A stretch of DNA of 64,000 nt from Ulota crispa (Eukaryota; Streptophyta; Bryopsida; Orthotrichales; Orthotrichaceae): assembly GCA_963920765.1 (NCBI GenBank), contig OY987245.1:19484727-19548726 (forward strand), given 5' to 3'. The position numbers and the translations under genes are program-made. This document shows, piece after piece, positions 56,301-64,000 of this stretch (positions within the stretch are counted from its first letter, which is position 1; every line of letters starts with the position of its first letter). The notes under the pieces were generated by a model, which did not search any database, had not been told where the DNA came from, and saw nothing but the letters and a program-made list of their open reading frames with translations.

Positions 56301-59300
56301 TGAAGCTTTCAGAAATGCTTGAATGTTTTGAGATGGAAGTACTCCCTGCCAGGGGGTTTTTCCTGACATTCAGATTCAAACGTAAACATAAGTGGACTTG
56401 GAGTAGAAAATGATTGCTTGAATAAGCATTTCCTCAAGTGATAGAGATATAATCAAACAACAAACAGAAGGACAATCACTCTTTCCCAGCCCAAGCGTCA
56501 CAAACCAAAAAATTGTGTGGTGAACCAACCTTGCAAGTACTTTATCCCTGCAAGAGGAATCTTGGCGTAGAATACAGCGCAAAACGTGGAGAGCGCTTTG
56601 TACAAGGTCCACCTGAAAACATGGCATTGTCATCACATATCCAGGTCAGGTAGCAGCGCATCTCACACATTGCTTGCTTAGATGATCCTAACCTACAGAG
56701 AATTCTAGATATTAAAATGTAACTGATTTGAAAACGGAACAAGAGCTCAAAAGGTAGACTTAGTTTGATATTTTATACGATACAGTTCTCTGAATTGACA
56801 AACAAACCACGTTCGTATTGAAATAGGACAAGTTCAGAAAGCAGTTAAGGGAAACATCAGGGAGCTAGCAGTGTATCACCGTACATTGTCGCAATTGCAG
56901 AACTCTAACAAGGGTCCAAGGATTGTTGCTGACGGCATAAGCTTATTTGCTACCTGCGACCATGCTTGAACAATCAGAGGCTAAAATAATCAGGTCCTGA
57001 ATGCCCAGCCTTCGGCCAATACAGAAACATTCAAGAACTTTCAAGACTCTTGAAATCAATATGGACAATTTTGAACAAGTCTAGCAAGGTAGAAGGTTAT
57101 CGTGCTCTCTCAGTTGCAATAAAAAAACAGCAGGCTGATAATTAGGGTTAAAATTAATTGATTTCATGCAATCAGAAAGTCAAAAGCGGTTTTACCATTG
57201 CAAGTGCATCGTGTAACTTTGAACCGACGCTTTCCTGCATCTTCCTTGATTCAGAGCTATTCAAAATTTGCTTTCGCTTAACACCAACTATGCTTTTTGA
57301 CCCTGTGGTTTCTGATGCCGTTTGATCTCTCTCGGCATCCTTCAGGGTCCCCTCAAATGTTAACAGAATGTACAGATCATGCCGACAAACAGCAAAAAGT
57401 TCGGAGACGAGAGAGACACTCTCCATGTGGCTACCTCGTGGATTCCATATCTGTTGTAACGAATGAGTGAGCTCTCTCGGAACAATGCCTTCCTCCAATT
57501 CCAAACCTAGATTGCCAGTAATTACTTGCTGCTGAGCTGGAGCAGATGCACCATTCCCACCAGGTGTATGTTCTCTACCGGGCAGCTCAGATGCCTGGCA
57601 GAGCAAACAGAAAGAAACGTCAAATCTCAGATACACATTGCAAAATACAGAAGAAAAAAAAATCACCTCAGATGATTTTTAGAATCTACGAGTCACCATT
57701 GTACCTGGGGAGGTAGAACTTCTATCTTCCGCTGATTTGAAGTTACACAACCTGAAGAAATGACACAAAGCTCTCCAAGTTAAATTAATAAAAATGAAAT
57801 ACCTAAGCCTGATTTATTCCTAATTGTATCTATTTTCAAGTAATTATCTGAAACAGAGCATCCGTTTTCCACAAAATGGCTAGAATAACCGAAACAAAGT
57901 ATCAACCTGCCTTCCATAAAGCATACTAGTTACATAGGACATCAAACATACTCTTACATGTACGGAGAGAAATTAACTGATTATACTGGCACATACAGTT
58001 TACTCAAGAAACAATGAGCAACAACAAAAAGGAGCGACTAACAAAGGAAAGCAGAAAAAAGGAGTAGACCACGTGAGCAAAATAACAGCATGCATCCGAA
58101 GGTTCAATTTGTATTACACCAAAATAGCAGAAAAAAGACTTCGAATGACAAAGTATGGATAAGGGGAAAAAATTACCATCGTCCACAGTACGAGCCTTTA
58201 GTACTGCAGCATCGAAGGATTCTTCTGAAGTAGCAGCTTTAGCAGCAGCCACGTGTTGAGGTTTCTCCGTCTCCCAAGGCGTTGCCCACGTCTCCTGACC
58301 TTGATCTCGTCGCTTGGACTGGGCTTCCGCATTCGCATGAATCACCTCTAATTGGCGATGGTCGCAGGCTGCGATCATTTCATCATCGTCGTCATCTTGC
58401 GAATAGGATGGACCAGCCTTGTCAACGGAGATCTGGATTGACCTTAGCCGTTTGAGATTTTGCAATTCTTCCTTGAGTGCTGCAGCCAAAGCTAAGGCAT
58501 CTCTAAGACGATCGTCTCTCTCATCACGCGCCCTTCTTGCCTCCAATACCTCTTGGTCCTACATGTTGCAGACACAAAATATAGAATTAATAAGCCAAAA
58601 ACACAACTAATAAGGAGCTCCCAAGAGAAGAGCCGAAACATAAGTAGACTGCACGAAAGTTGAATCCGACACAGTAAAAAAAACACCATCTGGTAAAATC
58701 AACCATTACTAAGATCAGCAGCAAAGCAGGAGAGGAATTTTCAGACATCATTTACAGAGCCACCAATATCAATAATGCACATACACGAACTCAGCTTCGA
58801 CATGTTAACGTCTAAGAATCAGACAAGCGAATCATCAAACCATGGAATTCTTATCACAGTAATGAGATCCACGGCAGTCCAAAGCGGACCTTGAAAGACA
58901 GCTCCAAAGACAAACGCTCCAGTTCCTTTTGCTGCACGAGTCAATGTCCCAACAGTGAGCAACGGATGATATAGATCCCACCCACATAAGTGCTGCTTTG
59001 CAAATATGCATCAGAATTACTTCGGAAGTGCCTTAATGGAACTTCACAACAACTCAAAATCTGAAATTTAATATGACGTCAGCATTATGTAGACAGTTCA
59101 ATACTGTGAATGTGTTAATTAAAAAAATGCCAAATAGTACACTACCAAGTCCAATTCAGCATCCAAGAAGTTACACGTCCGCCATGCACCTGACATCGTC
59201 TAACAAAAGATTATTAAAGTAAGTCTTAGTTAGTTAAATCACTCTTATCTTTTCACACTCTAATCCTTTATTTTGTTTAAATTGGAACAATCGAGATAAG

Positions 59301-60345
59301 GTCGTACGAATTGCACCTGAAACTGCGGGACGTGCTGTGAAGAAGCTTGAGCCGCTAACCTTTTTCTGAGTTCGTAAAGTTCTGAGTCCGCCTGATCAAT
59401 ATGAGCATGACACCAAGACCAGAATACATTAATGAGTTTGTATTGGCACCAAAGACCAATACAGGTCAGAACATGATGTATAAAATCGTCATCACAGTAC
59501 GAGACAATGAATGAACAGGGCAGGACAACTACATCTGAAAACATTGGGATATCCTAAGCCCTGAGCATTTCAAAGCCAAATCTTAATTCTACAAGGGGAG
59601 TTTAAGCGTGTTAGTCGGTATCTGTTGCAAACACCACCAATCATGCAGCATGTCCTTGATCAGCGTTAATGAACTGATGAAACCAAAGGTACAAGTAAAA
59701 AGATCTTCACTGTTTTACCTGCTGGAGCTTGGACCGCAGGACTGAAATAGTTCCATTTCTTTCAACCAGCTGCTCATTAACATTATGTAGCCCAGCGTCC
59801 CTAACACCATTCAATGGCTGATTTGGAGTTGACACAGCCCCATTCACTGAGGCTCCAAATCTAAACGTCTGCGTCGGCAGTTGAGAAAGGCTGATAGGCA
59901 GGTGACTTCCCTCATGCTTATCCTGGTACAACCCCAGACTAACCCTTGGCTCAAATGGCAAAGGAGGTTTTCGTGGACCATTGGAAGCTTGCGACCGTGC
60001 ATTTTCATGAGCTCTGCCAGATATCTGCGCAGCATTTGAGACAGGCAGAAAAGTAGATGGCACATAAGAAGGCTGGAAGGAAGGATTCGAAGGGGACACA
60101 AGTTTCTGTGATGTGGATGCCGCTTGAGTTGTTGCTCGCTTAACAGCACTTTCGAGCTCTGCCTTCTGAATGAGATCCTCCAGTATCACACAATCCGGTA
60201 GATTATCCACTTGCGAAACCTGCGTTCCTCGCTTGACAGCATTCTCATGCTCTGCCTTTTGTATGAGATCCTCCAGAATCCCACTGTCGAGCAGCTTCTC
60301 CCACTCTTCATCGTAGTCGCTTGGTGTCTCGGACTCCACTCCCAT
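53346..60345 (-). CDS. ATRIP/SUV2-like coiled-coil checkpoint protein, 14 exons
   Basis: Exons: 60345-59719, 59391-59317, 58931-58890, 58558-58177, 57751-57705, 57594-57196, 56953-56885, 56612-56530, 56362-55922, 55811-55648, 55490-55282, 55225-55097, 54561-54170, 53580-53346; 3294 bases, 1097 aa, GT-AG with consistent phases. The intron between 55226 and 55281 is only 56 bases, so that junction and the donor at 55647 are the least certain. Layout: acidic N-terminus DYDEEWEKLLDSG, ILEDLIQKAE twice (about residues 23 and 54), disordered Ser/Pro region, coiled coil around ELYELRKRLA...KELERLSLELSFK...ALKEELQNLKRL, then a helical repeat-like C-terminal half. This resembles ATRIP (SUV2/HUS2 in plants), which links ATR kinase to RPA-coated DNA, but it is longer than known homologs and I recognise it by architecture. 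A 14-codon upstream ATG frame at 60352 overlaps the start. Confidence 0.6.
54653..55080. mobile_element. Stowaway-like MITE, family D, in an intron of the ATRIP-like gene
   Basis: The ends CTCCCTCTGTCC on both sides are flanked by TA on the left and TG (mutated TA) on the right. It has the same 428-base length as the copy at 32673-33100 and inverted orientation relative to it. The right end lies 16 bases from the exon at 55097. Confidence 0.85.
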
Positions 60346-61547
60346 TTCTCATCCCCTTTGCTTTCCCATTCGATATCTGGTGGAAGTGTTTGTCAATCCT
60401 ACGCTCCAATGGTCAAAAACCATGCAGCAAACCCTAGTTCCTGTACCGGTTACATAAAATTCCATTCTCCTCATTAACAAGAACATTGCTCATCAATAGC
60501 TGCCTCCGTTCTTAAACTCCCCGTACACAACCGAACAATACTCGGTCTCAAGCATCTCATCCCTTCCACCGCCAAACCCTAGTCCTCCAATATGCAGCTA
60601 AAGAGACATTCACCATTGCCATTTCTCTAAAGTCCTCTCTCCTCGTCCATCCGAATAAAAGCTTTTCCACTCCACGGCCGCCCTGGAACAACTAAGTTCA
60701 AATTCAAGACTTCGAGATAACCTGCATTTGGAAAGCGTCTTTAGCAAGTTGGAGTGCAGAGGAATAATAAAGAGCGTCGGCAGAATCGACAACTACTCTC
60801 ACGGCCACACATAATGAGAAGTTATGACAAAACACGACAAAACTGAGAATGGAAACTTTATTCTGGACTGGCGTCCAAGTGTCCAAAAGGACCAAAAACC
60901 TCCAAAAAGGGACTACCACGCAACGCAATCATCACCTGTAACAGTGAAATCGCCATGATCTCCGGAAATCATTGACGGAACTCAAACCCTAAGTCTACGG
61001 CTTGAAAATGCACGCTGAAGTGCATTTGTGTTTCTGATCTACGAGCAATTGAGAGGCCGCTTGTTCTCAGTTGTGAAGACTTACAGAGGTTGTTGTTCTC
61101 GGCAGAAGAGCGTGCGGAAGCCGGTTAAGCAGAATTTTTAGCTCCATGAGTGGAGAATGCGAAGTTGAGGAAGAAGTCACGGCATCGCGAGGACTGAAGA
61201 AACGCCATCGCGATGGTGCAATGCAGAAGAGAATCAAATGGCGATGGTGTGGAGAGAACCGAAGAAGAAATGCGAGAGCAGTAAACCCTAATTCCTTAAA
61301 CCCCGTGAGGCATCGTCGTTCCGGATGAATAATTGGACGGATGTCGTGTACTTGACGGAAAAGCCGAAAGTCTCGTTCGTTGGCGAACCCTTAAACAACC
61401 ATAGGCATAGTACTATACAGTGGTGCTTGGCTAGCGTAAACCTTTGTAAGAGCAACAATTGGATAAGAACACAGCCTCACTCCGCTTTTGCTTAACTCTA
61501 AATTGTATACGGATGTTCTTTAGTATCTTAAAGTGTGTTTTTGGATG
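60346..61547. promoter_or_regulatory. Upstream region of the ATRIP-like gene
   Basis: The region is of moderate G+C with several AAACCCTA telo-box-like motifs (about 60430, 60554, 60987, 61281), which in plants are common in leaders and promoters of growth- and replication-linked genes. A 60-codon plus-strand frame at 61146-61328 (rich in Arg/Lys/Glu) has no recognisable domain; it could be leader sequence of a divergent transcript, but I do not call it a gene. Confidence 0.4.
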
Positions 61548-62150
61548 AACAAAATGGCAACATTTTGATAAGTTACATTATTTTTTATAGATTGTAACCG
61601 TACAAATTCAAACTAGATATGTTAGAGATCACATAGGAAAAGAAAACACAACAATATCACTTATGAATTGAAAAAATTATAACATTTGATGGAAAGGGTG
61701 TTAAAACTGTGAAAGTGATTTGAAGTTTTTCAATACTCTCTTCGCATCTCAAATTTAAAATTAAGGATGTCAAAAAATATGAGTATGTAAAGTACAACAT
61801 GTGTAACCCTAATCAATTTACAGCTTCTTAAAATCTACTCTATAACTTTTTAAATTAAATTTCTAATGAGATTGTTTCTCCAAGTTCTAGTGTACTTGAG
61901 GCTCATCTCCAAGAGCTCTCAACACTAGAAAGTGAAGATTTGCAATGGACACCCTTGCACAAAATCTTGAACAGACAAATCATAATCATTCATTTTCAAA
62001 ATCAGATTTTTGATACTAAAAAAAGACTTTAATAAGAATAATTTTAAAAAATAACCAATTAAATGAATCTTCAATAAAAGTTAAATTAAATTCAAATTAA
62101 AATGCAAAGTGGCCACATTCCGTCCCCTTGGGTGGTCTAGAGTTAAAAAC
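61548..62150 (+). repeat. Dispersed repeat, copy 2 (partner at 15550-16165)
   Basis: It is collinear with 15550-16165 (GGCAACATTTTGATAAG, GGGTGTTAAAACTGTGAAAG, TTTGCAATGGACACCC, GCACAAAATCTTGAAC, then CATTCCGTCC against CATTCTGTCC). Non-coding. Confidence 0.7.
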
Positions 62151-62408
62151 ATGTATTATGAAATTGGCTAAAGTCAAGTGCTTGCATATGGTCAATGTTT
62201 TCTTTTCATCAATTCCCATTTTGACTCTTTAGTGAGAAAGGCGTTTGGTTAGTGTCCCAAAAACATGGGTGGGAAAGCACCTCCAATGTTGCAGCCCCTA
62301 GAACTAGGGAAAGTAACAAAAATGGAGAGTTTGTTTATGATCAATGCTTGGATAAGATCAACACTTTCTACAAGCCCAAAGTGTTGACCCTAACCAAGCA
62401 CCACTGTA

Positions 62409-62725
62409 TAGGGAAATTTTCATGGATACCCCTGAAGTATGCAATAATTTCATAGATATTTTTATTTTTCAGAAATTTCACAAATACCCTTGGACCAAAA
62501 TTTTCAAGTGTCTTTCTTATTGTGCATGCCACTTCCTTTCTTCCTTTGTGTTCTTACTACTTCTTTCTTGTTATGCATGCGCATAAAGGAAGAAGGGAAG
62601 TGGCATGCACAATAAGAAAGACACTTGAAAATTTTGGTCCAAGGATATTTGTGAAATTTATAAAAAAAGTAGGGGTATCTATGAAATTATTGCATACTTT
62701 AGGGGTATCCATGAAATTTTCCTTA
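62409..62725. mobile_element. TA-flanked foldback MITE, family B, near-perfect stem
   Basis: GGGAAATTTTCATGGATACC pairs with AGGAAAATTTCATGGATACC (reverse) and the pairing continues for about 150 bases to a short loop near 62570, including GGACCAAAATTTTCAAGTGT and TTGTGCATGCCACTTCC in both arms. TA flanks both ends; GTATA is repeated just outside. Confidence 0.9.
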
Positions 62726-64000
62726 GTATATATGTTGTTATATATTTGGCATTTGCTACCAACAAGAAGTTTTAATTTGGGATATCAAATAGCTCAATAG
62801 AACCGCATTGATCTACATTCCACTTCTTTGTTGATTTCAAATGTGGTAAAGGTGTGAATCCATTCCAAATGCAAAAAAAAGCCTCTTATTAGGCATGCTC
62901 AATTGTTTAAGGGTTAAGGAACAACTATAGGCTATTTCCTAAGAATGGAATGAATTTTTTTGGCTCTAGACCAATGATTGGAAAGAAGTGGCTAACCTCA
63001 AAGGTATGTTGCTATATTGTACACACTCTCATGTGTTGTATACAGATGGGGTATTTGGGTAGCACATGAATTCCACTAAAGATGTAAATTTTGAGACAAG
63101 TCATGAATAAAATACCAATCAATTTGGATATTTTGGGGAATTTTGACATTTGTCATAAAGACAATTCTTCTAGTATTCCTTGTATAAATACAACCAACAC
63201 TTTTGATAGGCAACATCCTTTAGGGGTTATCACAAAGTCTGCTCATTGAAATGGCAAAAATACTAGTTGAAATTCAAAACGACCAAAAGATAAACTAGCT
63301 AAATTTCTCAAAAAATCTAACTAAGTTTTGATATAGAGAAATATTTTGTGCATGCTTGAGAAAATTGAGTAGAAACTGAAAAAATACCAAATTTTGTTGA
63401 TGAACCTCAAGAACCTTCCCAATTGTTACTTTAAAATACACGGGAGAGGGCTTTTCATCAAGAGAAGAGGAAGATTGAGTATGTACCTTCCTCAAAAGTA
63501 AGTCATTGCAAAGATTAAAGCCTCCTAAAGATTATTTACTTGTTTTTATTCTTCATATTGTTGAACAATGAGGGGTTTCAAAATGAAAAAAACAACCATC
63601 TTCCATCTTGCAGAGCATTTTTTAATATGCAAAGGACGTTTTAATGTGTTCCCTATGGCGTTTAGTGGTTAATGATTATGTGCTTGGCCCTTGTATCATT
63701 GGAAAGGACACAATGACAATTTCAAAAAATAAAAAAGAAGCCAATCACGGACTACAATAATAAAAACATAATTAGCTAGAGAAATATTAAACAACCATCA
63801 AGTTTTCTAAATACTTTCCATGAAGCATTAGCAAAAATATGAGCTCTCCACAAGGCCCCTAACAACCTCGTTTAAGAGGTTTCCTTAATTGTTTTAATTT
63901 GGATTTTGGGATAACAAAAATTCCTTACATCCTACTATGCTTTTGAGTACAATCATGGCTCACATGGGCATGTCCAATTTTTATTGGGTGTCACAATTAC
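62726..64000. other. AT-rich intergenic
   Basis: No gene recognised. Frames such as 63295-63495 (minus) are short and unsupported. No other defined repeat was seen. Confidence 0.5.

Overview
The window is nuclear DNA of a land plant. The evidence is spliced genes with GT-AG introns, a plastid-targeted tetrapyrrole enzyme, a MUR3-type GT47 glycosyltransferase, a tRNA-derived SINE and many miniature inverted-repeat elements (MITEs). Background DNA is very AT-rich and genes stand out as islands of higher G+C. Two normally multi-exon families (casein kinase I and uroporphyrinogen decarboxylase) are intronless here. I suspect a non-seed plant, but the sequence alone does not prove the lineage.

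Five genes look intact: (1) 5547-6917 (+), exostosin/GT47 glycosyltransferase; (2) 7880-9082 (-), intronless casein kinase I with a Gln/His-rich tail, convergent with gene 1; (3) 30838-34654 (-), seven-exon alkaline-ceramidase-like membrane protein, reconstructed exon by exon to 334 aa; (4) 49957-51195 (+), intronless plastid uroporphyrinogen decarboxylase (HEME) behind a G-box-containing tandem-repeat promoter; (5) 53346-60345 (-), 14-exon coiled-coil protein, about 1097 aa, resembling the checkpoint protein ATRIP/SUV2. They work in unrelated processes (wall glycan or glycoprotein synthesis, signalling, sphingolipid turnover, haem/chlorophyll synthesis, DNA-damage checkpoint), and nothing suggests a cluster.

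The rest is mobile-element terrain. 1-5.5 kb: a foldback element, a nested MITE pair and tandem arrays. 9.5-20.6 kb: AT-rich intergenic DNA with several MITE families and an 0.87-kb hairpin. 21.8-24.4 kb: decayed piggyBac transposase with introns. 25.4 kb: SINE. 27-28.4 kb: a 10-bp minisatellite interrupted by a GC-rich repeat. 38.7-46.2 kb: two opposed LTR-like repeats enclosing a decayed integrase-core transposase and HECT-like E3 ligase fragments, the least familiar assembly here. 61.5-64 kb: a dispersed repeat and a foldback MITE.

Most MITE families are flanked by TA (Tc1/mariner/Stowaway type). Three of the six introns of the ceramidase-like gene hold different MITEs, another intron is mostly tandem repeats, and one exon-intron junction has been duplicated. 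The window therefore shows how short DNA transposons reshape introns and promoters.
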